A DNA stretch of 64,000 nucleotides, taken from contig NW_022985552.1 of assembly GCF_010093815.1 (NCBI RefSeq), positions 1 to 64,000 on the forward strand, given 5' to 3'. Positions 34,666 to 45,918 of the stretch are shown one piece after another. Each line of letters starts with the position of its first letter. Within the stretch, counting starts at the first letter, position 1. The notes below the pieces were generated by a model. It made no database searches, was not told where the DNA came from, and worked only from the letters and a program-made list of their open reading frames with translations. The position numbers and the translations under genes were made by a program. Source of the stretch: Pseudovirgaria hyperparasitica (Eukaryota > Ascomycota > Dothideomycetes > Acrospermales > Acrospermaceae).

Positions 34666-36918
34666 ATGGCGGAAGAGAAAGGAACGGCGATGCCGGTGAA
34701 CAACGGTCGTGGCGAGCTGAAAGATGATCATGGTATAGCCATACAGGAACACGGAGCCTTGGATACTAACCCCCATGCTGATTCCCAGAGACCAACCGAT
34801 CCCAAAGATGTAAAACATCGTGGTGTTGAGAAAATGGAGCGCTTCAATGACGTTTTATATCATTCCGGCAGGTAGGTGCTGTGGACTAGAGCCTCATTAT
34901 GCATGTAATCACTGACGGAGATTCAACAGGACTGGAAAAGTCCTACTTTGGGTTCTTGCGGTGAGTATGATACCAGTACATGGACTCCATCCGGATACAG
35001 GGCTGATATGTTACCAGGCTTCGCTACTCGCAACCATGATTGGATACTCCTTAGATCAGGCAAGCACATCTCAATTCACTGTGATTGCCGCTTCATCCTT
35101 TGGCCGACACGCAGATATTGTAAGTTACGTGTTGCAGTCACACGAGCGCTGGTATCTCCACAAGTCGTTCTAATCGCTGCCAGGGCGCCATAGCAACTGC
35201 CAGCCAGATCATCCGTGCAATCGCCGAACCCTTCCTTGGGAGAATGTCCGACATCACTTCTCGACCAGACACATACATCGTTGTCCTCGTATTTTATGCT
35301 ATCGGCTATAGCGTAGCAGCTAGTTGCAACAACACGGCCACATATGCGATTGGCATCTGCTTCACGTCGTTTGGCGAGTCAGGTCTGGATTTATTATCGA
35401 ACGTTATTGTTGGCGACCTGACTCCGCTTCAATGGCGGGCGTTTGCTGGTGGGATGTTGAACGTCTCCAGTCTATTCACTACGTTTGCCGCAGGTGGGAT
35501 GGTCGACGCTCTGGTTCCAGATAAGTGGCGATGGGGACTTGGTATTTTTGCCATCATGATCCCAATCCTTATGCTACCTGCCATAGGCACATTATACGGC
35601 ATCCAACGAAAAGCTGATAAGATGAGTCTTGATGGCATCGCAGACAGCAGTATGGTGAGGAAAAATCGCGTAGACCACTCTTTAAAACGGTACATAGGTC
35701 TGGCTCGACAAGGTATTATTGACATAGACCTCCTGGGGCTTGTCCTGCTTGGGTTTGCATTCTCGCTTATCCTTCTATGTCTTACTCTTGCAGAGAATGC
35801 AGATGGAGGCTGGTCTAACCGAAGCATGATCGCTATGCTTGTTGTAGGCTTCGTTCTTCTCGGTGCGTTCATCGCGTACGAAGTGTGCTTGGCGCCCAAA
35901 CCAGTCATGAGGAAGACAATTCTTCTGAACAAAGCATGGATCTGCGCGACTGTAAGAACCACTCTTCTGTATCGTCTGCACCTTAGCTAAAGCTTCGGTT
36001 CCCCAGGTCGTTACAGTGGCTAGCCAAATGTCCACTGGTACCAGAGCCGGATATTTCTCCTCATACACATACGTTACTCAGTCCTTCAGTGACTTTGAGT
36101 GGAGTGTATTCAATAATGTAAGGTACCAATTGTATCAATCAGGCCAGAGACTGACATCCATAAGGCAAGTATGCTCACGTTGTATTTTACCAGTCCCCTA
36201 GGCGGCTTAATACACCGTATCACCCACAGATACAAGACACTGATGCTCATCGGAGCTGTTCTAAGGCTGATAGGAAACGGGATTGTCTTGACGGGAAACG
36301 GACGCGCAACCCAAAGTCTTGCGGCTTTAGCGGTCTCCCAGGTCCTCGTTGGATTTCGTGGGTTCATGACCATCGGGGCAAAAGTTGGCAGTCAAGGGTC
36401 CGTCGCCCACACTGATCTTGCTTCCGCGGTGTCTTTGTTGTTTCTCTGGGGTATATTGGCCAGTTCCGTGGGCTCTGCTATTGGCGCACTTATCTGGACA
36501 AACAAGATGCCGAAATTTCTTCGTGAAGAGCTGCCTGCAGGCACTTCTGAGGCAACTATCAAAAAGGTCTACGGATCCATCAAATTACTCAAGGAGTATG
36601 ACTTAGATGATCCCATCAGAGTTGGAGCAGTCCGTGCATATGATCGCACAATGGGGATTATATTCCTCACGAGTCTCTTGCTTTCCACTGTCTGTGTCGT
36701 CTTTACGTTGGCTATGCCGGACTATTATCTCGTAAGCCTACGAACCTGCTCAAGCTATGGTGACTGACTCGGCACAGGGGAAGCAACAGAATGCTATCGA
36801 TAACAAAGGTGTGGATGGGCATGAGGTCGTTGGCATTGAGGACCATACCAATCGGGAGCGATATACAGGACCTGGTCTGTGGAACCGAATCCGTCGTGCG
36901 TACTACAAAGACACTTAA
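34666..36918 (+). CDS. Siderophore-iron-type MFS transporter
   Basis: Predicted seven exons: 34666-34871, 34930-34960, 35018-35119, 35184-35951, 36007-36117, 36165-36731, 36778-36918, giving 641 residues. A hydrophilic N-terminus of about 65 residues ends with GVEKMERFNDVL, the pre-TM1 segment of Sit1/ARN carriers, followed by TM1 with GYSLDQ and the loop GRMSDITSRPD between TM2 and TM3. About 14 transmembrane helices fit the sequence; the tail is hydrophilic. The family imports Fe-siderophore complexes by proton symport at the plasma or vesicle membrane. The intron at 36118-36164 was chosen because its CTGAC branch site and phase restore NNASMLTLYF. It stands alone, with no siderophore synthetase beside it, and converges with GatB. 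Confidence 0.85.
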
Positions 36919-37519
36919 CAGATGTGTATGACATGGGGAAAACTGCTAGGACAGTATGACCTACCGATTGTATGCTGCAACATAGCCAAGCTGTTTTCTA
37001 GGATGTACTATTTGAAAATAGCAGTTATCTTGACAGACAAATTACATCAAACTGTACTTTTCCATAATCTCGCAATACTTCAGATCTTGCAGTTCACTCT
37101 GCACGCCACGATACAACACACCAACGGCTGAGCAGACAGAACATTCTTCTTGACGGTGATGGCAGGGAACTTGTCATCTCCTATGCGGCAGATTGCCATT
37201 CAAGGAAACGGTGAAAGTGTAGAGACACGACCACTAATTGATTAGGATATAAGTCGTGCAACAGTTCTGCCACTTATTGTAGCAGTCGGGTTCTTTTGTT
37301 TAACTGTTGTGTATGTTGACGTCAACCTGATGACCGTGTCAAGCCTCGCATTGTTGGAAAGGCTCGATTTCTTCAAGCAGCCGATCCTCATCTATCACAT
37401 TTAGATATTGTCTCGCAATGTTTTATAGATCGGTGCCAGGCATACTCAGCGTAATTCAGGACCACCCAGCGTAATTCCGGGCCTGTATGTAAGTCTCCAT
37501 ATTTTCGTCGCGATCACGC
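36919..37519. other. Convergent intergenic region
   Basis: Holds the 3' ends of the transporter (+) and GatB (-). No gene or repeat is seen. Confidence 0.6.
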
Positions 37520-39325
37520 TCATCCCTTTAATAAAAGCTTTTGCAGCACCAGTTTCGCACGATCGGCTTCAACCCGGCCTTCCTCGCCGTGCTTAATGAG
37601 TTGTCCCACGAGAAACATCAATTTTCCTTGATGTCCAGTCTCGCGCACCTCAACCGACACGTCCTCGTTCTTCGTGATGACATCTTGCGCCAAGGCTTCG
37701 TATTCTTCGTCGTTCATGGGCCGCAATAGTAGATCTTCCTCCCTTACAACATCCTCGACCTCTCTTTCAGGCTCATAAAACACCGTGCTCAGCAGCTGCT
37801 TCGCGACCTTGCCAGTCACCTTTCGTCGTAGAAGATATGCAATGATAGTTGCAACCTTTCCGGCTGGTACGCTGTTATGCACCCACTCCGTTGTCGAGGC
37901 CGCTAATAATCCGCCCAATTCGTGCAGGACCCAATTCGCCGCCATCTTGCCAACCTTCCCCTTCACACCAGCCGCCTCGGATTCCAGCGTCTCTTGTAGT
38001 ATATGCACAACATCAAAATAGTAATCCAACCTCTCTCCATCATCGAGTGCAAGCAACGTCTTCGCATCTTTCACCGTCACCCCATACGGCTCCCTAACAA
38101 GCATATCCAGCACCTCATCCGGTAGTTTAGGAAGCGTTTCCCTCAAATGCGCGACAAAGTCTTTGCCAATTATCACAGGCATGATATCAGCGTCGGGCAT
38201 GTACCTATAATCTACCTCGCCCTCCTTCCCGCGCAACCTCGTCGTGCTTGTCTGTCCAATCGTCCACCCCCGTGTTTCCCCCTCAATCATACCGCCGGCT
38301 TCTAACACACCGACCTGGCGGTCGCGTTCGGCGGTAACTGCATCCTCGACGGCGCGAAGGGATGAGAGATTTTTGATCTCAGTGCGCTGTGAGAGACCTG
38401 CAATACCGGCGTATGCGAGTGCGCCGGGGCCTGCAGAATTTTTCCGTACCGAGACGTTGACATCTGCACGGAGACCGCCTTGTTCCATGCCTCGGGTGGC
38501 GGCGTTGACAGCGCGTAGGAGGGCCTGGACTTTGCGGACGAATGCAGCTGCCGTCTGCGCGTGATGGATTTGTGGGAGCGATATGATCTCGATGAGAGGG
38601 TGCGAGACGCGGTTCAGATCGATCAGGTGGGTATGTGGTGGTTGGGCGAGAGTTTTTGCAGTGTCTTGCTCCATCTGAACTTGCGCGATACCAATTGTGA
38701 TACTAGGATAGTCTTGCTCTGCAATGCCGTCGTGAGGATACAGCGTGATGTGGCCACGCTTGGCAAAGGGTTCATAATATTGTGTTATTTGGTAGCCGTT
38801 GGGCTGGTCTTGGTAGAAATAGTGTTTACGGTCAAAGGTGCTACGCTTCTGTATGTCGCAATTGAGAGCTAAAGCTGCGCGGATTGCGGGGATTAGGGTG
38901 TCTTTCTGGAACTGTGGTTGAGAGCCGGGGAACGCGGCGTCGAAGAGGGCGACATGTGTGTTTGGAGTCTCATTCGTAGAGGTCAACGCTGAGGAAAATA
39001 ACTTTCGCGCGGTGTTCAATTCCGCGTGGATCTCGATGCCGACTGTAAGCTCCCAGTCTGTCAACTGGGAGCCTTTGCCATTGGATGATCCCTTCACGCC
39101 CTTGCTCTTCTTCTTGTTCTTCTGATCCTTAAGCAGTTTGCGATATGGTACGGCATCGTCTACACGGAGCTCGGTATGAAGGCTGCGCAGTCGAGTTGAT
39201 AGCTGGAAGCTCTTGGGTGCGGCTTGTGGGCGCAACTGAAGCCGACGGAAACACGCTTGACATACCCAAGGTGCATGTGAGGATATCAAGATCGAAGCTG
39301 CTCCCGTTGGGGCTGTTCGTACCAT
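37520..39325 (-). CDS. gatB: Mitochondrial Glu-tRNA(Gln) amidotransferase subunit B
   Basis: Intronless, 601 residues from the first in-frame ATG at 39325; the frame is open upstream but without ATG. The N-terminus is rich in Arg/Ser/Ala and lacks acidic residues, as in a mitochondrial presequence. GatB signatures follow: WELTVGIEIHAEL, FDRKHYFYQDQPNGYQIT, LIDLNRVSHPLIEI and DYRYMPDADIMPV, then the helical tail domain (GatB/YqeY). In mitochondria GatB works with GatA (and GatF in yeasts) to convert Glu-tRNA(Gln) to Gln-tRNA(Gln), so that mitochondrial translation does not need a dedicated Gln-tRNA synthetase. GatA is not in the window. Family and length agree; no oddities seen. Confidence 0.95.
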   Translation of the reverse strand: MVRTAPTGAASILISSHAPWVCQACFRRLQLRPQAAPKSFQLSTRLRSLHTELRVDDAVPYRKLLKDQKNKKKSKGVKGSSNGKGSQLTDWELTVGIEIHAELNTARKLFSSALTSTNETPNTHVALFDAAFPGSQPQFQKDTLIPAIRAALALNCDIQKRSTFDRKHYFYQDQPNGYQITQYYEPFAKRGHITLYPHDGIAEQDYPSITIGIAQVQMEQDTAKTLAQPPHTHLIDLNRVSHPLIEIISLPQIHHAQTAAAFVRKVQALLRAVNAATRGMEQGGLRADVNVSVRKNSAGPGALAYAGIAGLSQRTEIKNLSSLRAVEDAVTAERDRQVGVLEAGGMIEGETRGWTIGQTSTTRLRGKEGEVDYRYMPDADIMPVIIGKDFVAHLRETLPKLPDEVLDMLVREPYGVTVKDAKTLLALDDGERLDYYFDVVHILQETLESEAAGVKGKVGKMAANWVLHELGGLLAASTTEWVHNSVPAGKVATIIAYLLRRKVTGKVAKQLLSTVFYEPEREVEDVVREEDLLLRPMNDEEYEALAQDVITKNEDVSVEVRETGHQGKLMFLVGQLIKHGEEGRVEADRAKLVLQKLLLKG

Positions 39326-39887
39326 TGCTGGGACGGGATCTTCTTGGTGATTGGCGGTTGGTGGTTGAATATGTGGTTGAGATCCGTGCGGAGGTCTTGC
39401 GAAGCCGTATGTGCTCGCTTGAGCCTTGTCCAAGCTCCTTCTCTACACCTATCAGTCAATGAAGCTTATTAAAGAAAGACTGATTTCCTCATAGACGTTC
39501 CACATTAAGTGAGAAAATGGCATGCCATGGAAGTAAACCCATGACGTTCTGCCGCCCAAGTCCTAAGGGAACCATGCATGCGTGAAGCATCCTACCCATA
39601 GAGCCATCTAATCTGCATGGTGGAGGACGAGCGATACGTGTATCTCTGGTGTTTGCCGAAGGCTTCCAATAATGTATTCCATTCTAACCAGAATATAGTG
39701 TCAGGATATAGAAAGACGCCCCTTCTAAAACTAGTCGCTAATTTTACATTTCTTCCGGCAGCTATGCCAACATAATGGACAATGATCTGGAATCTGGGGT
39801 ATCATCTGAAACTCATCTCATATCCGAACGCCAATGAAGCCCTCAACTCCACCAAAACACCGTTTACCAAACCTACTAAGGTGCACT
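39326..39887. other. Intergenic region upstream of gatB
   Basis: Contains the 5' region of gatB and the 3' end of mis14. No gene, tRNA or repeat is seen. Confidence 0.6.
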
Positions 39888-40696
39888 TTACTTCTCCTCC
39901 AGGAACCTCACACTGCCTACTGCTCTCTCCAACTTTCCCACCGTACCGCCCAGGCCCTTATTCAGCCCCTCCAGATCTTCTCTCGCCTTCCTGTACGTCT
40001 CGACATACTCTTGCTCTCTCTTCGGTGCGTTCACTCCCAGTATCGCTTCTTTCTCAGCTCGTTCCATCACCGCGTTCTTCGCCATCAGCCACTGCATGTC
40101 TTCAGCGTCAACGTGTGCAGTGTATGCCTTTTCAAAGTTGCGCGCTGCTGAAGCGGCACCGTTCCGGCGTTCGAGAGCGACGGTTTTTTGAAGGGCGTCT
40201 TTGCGTGCTTCGAGATCGCGAATGCGGTCCGCTTGGGTGGTGTCGAAGGGTTCATACGCTAGATTGAACGTTAGCATGTCGGTGGAGGATTCATGGTGAG
40301 TTTGGGGGAGTAATGGCATAAGCAGTGTGTAATATAGGTGTGCTTACCTTCACCGGCGACAGCATCCGCGCTCGGAACCGGCATGCCATTGATGCTCATG
40401 TTTTTCCTTGCTTCGGCGAACGTTCTAGACAAATACTACCCGGAAGCAACATGTCAGCGACAAACTCGCAGAGCCCATTCAGCACAGGTTACGGCACATA
40501 TGAACGAGCGGGAGTGTGGTCAGTTTACCTGTCCAACCAGTTCTTCCACTTTTTTTCTCATCGCATCCTCGCCAACGGCGGCGGCGGGCGGGAAATTCAA
40601 ATCAATCTTGTCTCTCGCAACCCGTTTTGCGTATTCTTCAAGATATGTTAAATCTGAGGGAGTTTGGAGCTCGATACGTCGGTGTTGGGAATCCAT
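39888..40696 (-). CDS. mis14: Kinetochore protein Mis14/Nsl1
   Basis: Three exons on the minus strand: 40529-40696, 40348-40435, 39888-40258, giving 208 residues. The N-terminus HRRIELQTPSDLTYL followed by DLNFPP and MRKKVEELV is characteristic of fungal Mis14. The middle exon supplies RTFAEARKNMSINGM, and the C-terminal half is a long coiled coil starting at YEPFDTTQADRIRDLEAR. Mis14 (Nsl1) is part of the MIND/Mis12 complex, which joins the inner centromere to the Ndc80 complex. The last intron has a GCTAAC branch site just before its acceptor. A long open frame on the opposite strand over this gene is a shadow. Confidence 0.9.
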
Positions 40697-41503
40697 TGTG
40701 TGCGTAATTGATTTAGAAAGCTGCGTAATGCACGATGTTGTTGTTTCTTTGTATCTGAATGCCGTTGCGGGTCCGGCATTTGCCAAGACTCTGATTGCGC
40801 TAGACCCGACGGGATTAGAGGGAGTCAAGGTGTGGCGAGTATGGGGCTGGACACTTGCTTGTGCTCAGAGGATTGTTTACTTTGAAGTGCGCGATTTGGT
40901 CACAGATCATGCTCCCTCTATTACTTCATCTAATACAACGTGTATACCATGCTCTATGTCTCAACATGTGATTTCATTGAAAGCGGTTCGCGAGTTATGC
41001 GCGTGTTCTATCCCGACACTAGTGATTACCATTCCTTCGAACAATAAACGCAATGCGCAAAGCTCCAATATCATCCGTCTCTTTTTTGCAAGCTCGCTCT
41101 TGCTGTATCCCCCGTCGTTACACATTCATTTGCGCATGGGTGTACTCCACCGGGTATCTCTCATTTCCTGTCTCATGGTTCTGCGCAACGTTCGATCAAT
41201 AATCGTTACAGATAACTTCTTCGACTACGAGGCTTTCACATCTGGAAATTGCAGATGTCGCGCAAAGTTTACATGCCACCAACAAATATGCCTCGCCAAG
41301 CACGATGTGTCTTTCGAGATCATGCGATCATCTATGCCGCACTCTCGGCACTATTCCCACGGCGCGCGGCGCGTTCCGAGCATGGATGTCACTTCACCTC
41401 ATTGGACCATTGTCCTTTAAATCGCGACGAGGTCATTTCGATCCCAGTACATGTCACATCCGAGGCACTCCGCATAAGCGCTCCTCCAGATGCAGATGTG
41501 CTG
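40697..41503. other. Intergenic region upstream of mis14
   Basis: About 0.8 kb between the start of mis14 and the end of the DUF7703 gene. An open frame on the + strand extends through it but starts without ATG inside mis14 and has no recognisable domain. Nothing else is seen. Confidence 0.5.
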
Positions 41504-42655
41504 TTACGTGGTCGTGGCGCCTGGCACGCTGTCTAGTCGTCCAGGATACTGCAGCGCGATATCAGACATCTGCGATTCGCGTTTCGCCATTCTCGGCCTA
41601 TCCACAAGGCCATCCTCTTCGTGCAAAACGAGGGGTCCAGTATGTCCCAGATCGTCAGAATGGTTGCGGCGCCATTCGGCTGGTAAGTTGAAGTCGCGTG
41701 TCATATGTTCGATGTGCTTGATGGAGCCTTTGCGAGTGGAGACTGAACCTATACAACTCCTTGTGAACTGCTCCGTAGTCAGGACCTGTGGCGTTTCGCT
41801 CGGGCTGGCTGGGAATTGGCTGAGGTCCATAGCGGATTCTTGTGTTTTGGAGGGGATGCGGGCGTGCGAATCTTTTCGCTCGAGGACGACTTTGACAAGT
41901 TTGCTGAGGACACCGAATTCAAGCTTCAGCTTAATGCTGTAGACCATGCCTTTAAAGGTCGTTTCGACTTGGTACATGTTCATGAACTCGACGGCGAGTA
42001 GGGCGATGTCAAGGGCGATGATAAAGACATTGATGGCGACGAGTTCCCACATAATCTTTCTGGAGTTTCGCTCGAAAACGAAGGCTAGTACTTTGCGGAC
42101 CTCCCAAACGTAGATGCCGGAGATGTAGATTTCTTGTAATGAGAATGCGACCATTTGGATCTTCTCGTATACGGCGTAGCCAGTGACAAAAGGACCTTGG
42201 TGGGTATTGGAGCCCCATGTGAATACAGTTGTAGGAATACAGAATAAGAACCAGTTTACAATGATGAGCCAGAGTATGAAACGTAACTGTCGCCGATTGT
42301 GTATGATTAGGTGCAGACGAGACCACAGTACAATCGATTGGCCAGGTATCAGAATGAGCCAGCTGATGTTGAGAAACGCGACGGGTAACAGAGATGGCAC
42401 TGAATCCCGATATGGGGTGTAGACCTGTTTGATCCAGGCTCCAATCGAGTATGGCACGATTGAAAGAGTGCTGAGAAGTAGACTCCAAAAGTAAGTACCC
42501 TCATATCTCTTGAAGACCACAAAGATGAGGACAGTAAGTTCTATGGCATTAGCCCAAGCGATAGCCGTGAAAGCCATCATGGCCTGGTTGATGAGTTCGT
42601 TCCCCCCACGATAGCCTTTGGTGCTGCCATTTCCCGAATCCAATTGGTCCGGCAT
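41504..42655 (-). CDS. DUF7703 family integral membrane protein
   Basis: Intronless, 383 residues. Seven hydrophobic helices lie in the first ~270 residues (roughly 28-48, 56-76, 88-110, 122-144, 160-185, 204-226 and a weaker one near 240-262), followed by a hydrophilic Ser/Thr-rich cytosolic tail of about 120 residues. The block FKRYEGTYFWSLLLST after the first helix and the segment SWLILIPGQSIVLWSRLHL are typical of the fungal DUF7703 proteins (relatives of the CFEM/Pth11-type seven-helix proteins in layout). No catalytic residue or ligand is known. Its role is unknown; a sensor function would be a guess. Confidence 0.75.
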   Translation of the reverse strand: MPDQLDSGNGSTKGYRGGNELINQAMMAFTAIAWANAIELTVLIFVVFKRYEGTYFWSLLLSTLSIVPYSIGAWIKQVYTPYRDSVPSLLPVAFLNISWLILIPGQSIVLWSRLHLIIHNRRQLRFILWLIIVNWFLFCIPTTVFTWGSNTHQGPFVTGYAVYEKIQMVAFSLQEIYISGIYVWEVRKVLAFVFERNSRKIMWELVAINVFIIALDIALLAVEFMNMYQVETTFKGMVYSIKLKLEFGVLSKLVKVVLERKDSHARIPSKTQESAMDLSQFPASPSETPQVLTTEQFTRSCIGSVSTRKGSIKHIEHMTRDFNLPAEWRRNHSDDLGHTGPLVLHEEDGLVDRPRMAKRESQMSDIALQYPGRLDSVPGATTT

Positions 42656-43538
42656 GGTGAAGGCTTAGTCGCGCCTGGATAGGCTCCTCATTTACACGTT
42701 AATATAGTCGAGATTTTCAGGGTCCAGATGTCCGGTTCCGGTGTGGTGGTAGTTGTCCATGAGAGACCAGAAACCAAGAATACAAAAAATCAGAAATCAG
42801 AGATCAGGAATAAAAACGTGGGGAAGAGCAGAGAGATGAAATGGTATCAGACGCACCTACCACGAGCTACCAGCAGGCAGCTGAAGAAGGATTTTACAGG
42901 AACGCCGCAAAGGATGATAAGCAATTGCACGGTCACGGTCACGGCCACGGCCACGGCGTCGGCCCGTTTCCAAGACAGCTCTAATTAGCCCCAACGATAA
43001 TCCCCCGCATAGCCATATTACCAGGTTAGGGATTAGTTGGCCTGTCAGAATAAATGCCGGTCTAGCCTTATTCGGGTGTGGTAAACGCTCAGTGACAACC
43101 TGGGCTAGAACGAGCTGTGTCTGTCATTCATGCGGGATAATTGACAGCCAAGCATTCTATCAAGACTTGATAATTAGGTAGACTCCCGAGCTTCAGCAGC
43201 AGCAGCGGCGAAAACAGTCCTTGGTGTAGGCCTTCGCTAGCCGCGACCTTTTCCGTCTTACGTGAGTCCGGTCCGGGACTGTTGCAGTCTAAGGGACTGT
43301 AGCTAATCCACATATCAGAATTCTCCAAATATTCATGTTTTGGTCCTTGTTTCCATATGCCATGGGTGTTTGTGACGGCGCGATTGGGAAAGGAAACGAT
43401 TGGGAGGATGCATGAGCATGACTGGCTAGCCGAATGACAGTAAATTTGCTTCGAGTGAACATTATACATGTCAAATTGCTAGCCTCTGCTGAGCATGTTG
43501 GTATAGAAGTACCACAGCTCGCTCAGCTTTCATCTCTT
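42656..43538. other. Intergenic region
   Basis: Contains the promoter of the DUF7703 gene and the 3' end of aip1. A hexameric GGTCAC/GGCCAC repeat lies at 42928-42956 and a short CAG/CGG run near 43,196-43,211. No gene is supported. Confidence 0.5.
42928..42956. repeat. Hexamer repeat (CACGGY)n
   Basis: Five imperfect units of CACGGT/CACGGC in a row. Confidence 0.8.
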
Positions 43539-45519
43539 TCATGGCAAAGTCCACACCTTGACAGTCGCATCACTCCCTGTGCTCAACACGCGCCCGTCCA
43601 CCCATGCCACACCTGTTACCCCATCCTTATGAGCATTCGGTGCCTTGACTCTCTTCGCCGGCTCCCTCAAACTCCACGCAAATACATTGGTATCCAGACT
43701 TCCGCTGACCGCAGCATCACCATCTTTTGCCCACGCGATGCACGTCACGCGCCCTGAGTGAGCGCTCCAGCGGTCTGTGGCAACGGCCCAGTCGCCTGAA
43801 GCTGTGTACACGACGATCTTGCCGCTGCCGGTGCCTGCAGCGAGATTCGTGCCGGACTGGGAGAAAGATAGGGCTGTTACGGCTGCGGTTGCCGGGCGGA
43901 GTTCCTGGCCAGTGGGTTGCAAAGAGGACGGTGAGGAGAGGGTGTAGATATAGACTTTCTCGTCGCCACCAACTGCTACAGTGCTACCGCTTGCAGCTAT
44001 GCAGGTAGGTGTGTATGATGTTTTAGTCATGCTTGAGGGCTCGCCATCAATAAAGAGTTGAATGCCGTTGGAGGTTGCGACGAGGGTCGTTGCTCCTGAC
44101 ACTGCTACACTGCGAGGCTGGCCATCAGTGGGTATTGTTGTGCCCGTGAATGTCTTGGCTTCGAGTGACAGGCTACGGAGGGTATCGTCCCAGCCAATGC
44201 TCTGTAGTTGACTCTCACCATTGATGTCAGCTGCTGCGAATCCGGATACGTAGTTGCTGTGGCCATCTCCTTCAACTTTATGGGCAAGCCCAGTCTTGAC
44301 GTCCCATGCGCGAACCCTCCCTTCAAAGCTTCCTGTCACAAGTGTGCTTTTGTTGACTCCCGCCGCTGTAATATTCTTTTGATGACCATGTATGATCTTC
44401 TCCGGTTCTGGTTGGCCTTCCACTAGATAGTTCAAGTTTCCCTCGAGGTCGACCGATATGATCAGTGTATTTCCACGGGCTGCCGTCCACACGACACCCA
44501 GCTGTTGATGCGGAATGCTGACACCCTCACCACCCAAGCGCCATGTCTGCAAGACTTTTCCAGCTTCGGCATCCCAGATTCGAACAGTCTGATCCGCACT
44601 GGCAGTCACGAATCTCTTTGAGTCTTGTGCCCAGGACACACCAAAGATACTACCTGTGTGCACACCCTCTCCAATCTGGTTCTTCGGCTCCCCTGTCTTG
44701 CCGTCAAACAGCCAAATCTTCTTATCCGCACCTACACTCACGAACACAACTCCATCAGGACTGAACGCCGCGCCGAACACAAATCGATTATGTTGTGATC
44801 CCATACTAGTGTTGAACTTGAACGGCGCTCCATGATAGAATACCAAGCTCGTATCATCACCACCGGTGACAGCACGCAGTGGTCGTTGCTGCCGTATCGA
44901 AACCGTATTGATCTGCGCAGAGTGACCTGAGATCTGACCAACAGTATTCCCGCTATCCCAGGTAATGCAATGGCCGAAGCGCTCCTTTCCACTTCCCACA
45001 GCTATGATACGCTGGGAGTCTCCGTCCCAGGCGATGTCGTTGATTGGGCCATTGACGATGTGGTATTCGCCTTTTAAGATATTGTCAGCACAACTTTCTT
45101 ACATGGAGGTGCTTCGTAATTCGACCTTTTGTGACGCCTTCCCCTACACAGTCCCAGACTCGCACCGATCCAGACGCATCTCCACTTGCAATGTAGAATC
45201 CAGACGGCGCGAACCGTGCGACAGTGGTGGTAGCCGTGTGTTGCGTGTATTGGCGGCACTCGGCCGGATTTTCAATTGAGCGGACAAATATCGATTTTCC
45301 GGACTATGAAAAGGTCAGCCGTGTCTATTGTATGCGCGTTATGTCATTGGCGTACAGCGTATGCAATGCGCTCTCCTTTCTTGTCTGCGCTTAGAATTGT
45401 GGGCTGTCCGCGTGTGGTAGTGGGGGAGGGCGCCCAGATGGCTTCTACAAAATGTATGTAAGTAGGCAACGCAGGTACAATCTTCTTGAGCAGATTTTCC
45501 TACCAGACTTAAGCGACAT
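43539..45519 (-). CDS. aip1: Actin-interacting protein 1 (WD40)
   Basis: Four exons: 45504-45519 (only 16 nt), 45356-45444, 45126-45303 and 43539-45070, giving 604 residues, the usual length of the family. The N-terminus AIWAPSPTTTRGQPT and the stretch SGKSIFVRSIENP are diagnostic of fungal Aip1. Multiple WD repeats (for example SGSVRVWD, DQTVRIWD and GRVRAWD) form the tandem seven-bladed propellers. Aip1 binds cofilin-decorated actin filaments and speeds their disassembly in cortical patches and rings. The donor of the third intron (GTCGAA) is weak but is the only one that keeps the frame GVTKGEYHIVNG. Its promoter lies in the 399-bp gap to the oxoprolinase gene. Confidence 0.92.
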
Positions 45520-45918
45520 GGTATTTCCGTGTAGACAGTGGAGAGTTGTATTGTGCGGGTGAGGATGTGACAGGTGTGTCCATGGATCCGGATCCTAGGG
45601 CAACCGCCGGAGCTTATTTCTAACCCCGAGAAATGGTAGGCCAGGGATCTCTTACAATGTCATACATACTACAATATTTATTCCAACTGAATTAAAGCAT
45701 CTAAAACACAGCACAAGGGGTAAATGTGTCAGGACTTCCTTGTAGTTAACCACAGTCCGAAGTCCGAGTAAAGCATCGATCACGACTCGAAGCATCAAGA
45801 ATCGTCATACTTCAAAATAAAAGGACAGAATAGTTCTATCAACACCACTCCTTCTTTCTGCAAGTAATGAATCAGATCCATACTTGCTGCCAAATTCTTC
45901 CTCGTCTCTTGGTACAGC
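45520..45918. other. Intergenic region aip1 / oxoprolinase
   Basis: 399 bp holding the aip1 promoter and the 3' end of the oxoprolinase gene. No feature is recognised. Confidence 0.6.

Noticed and set aside
40338-41420. 360-codon open frame on + over mis14 and its upstream region
   Set aside because: It starts without ATG, runs antisense through well-supported mis14 exons, and shows no domain; a shadow frame.
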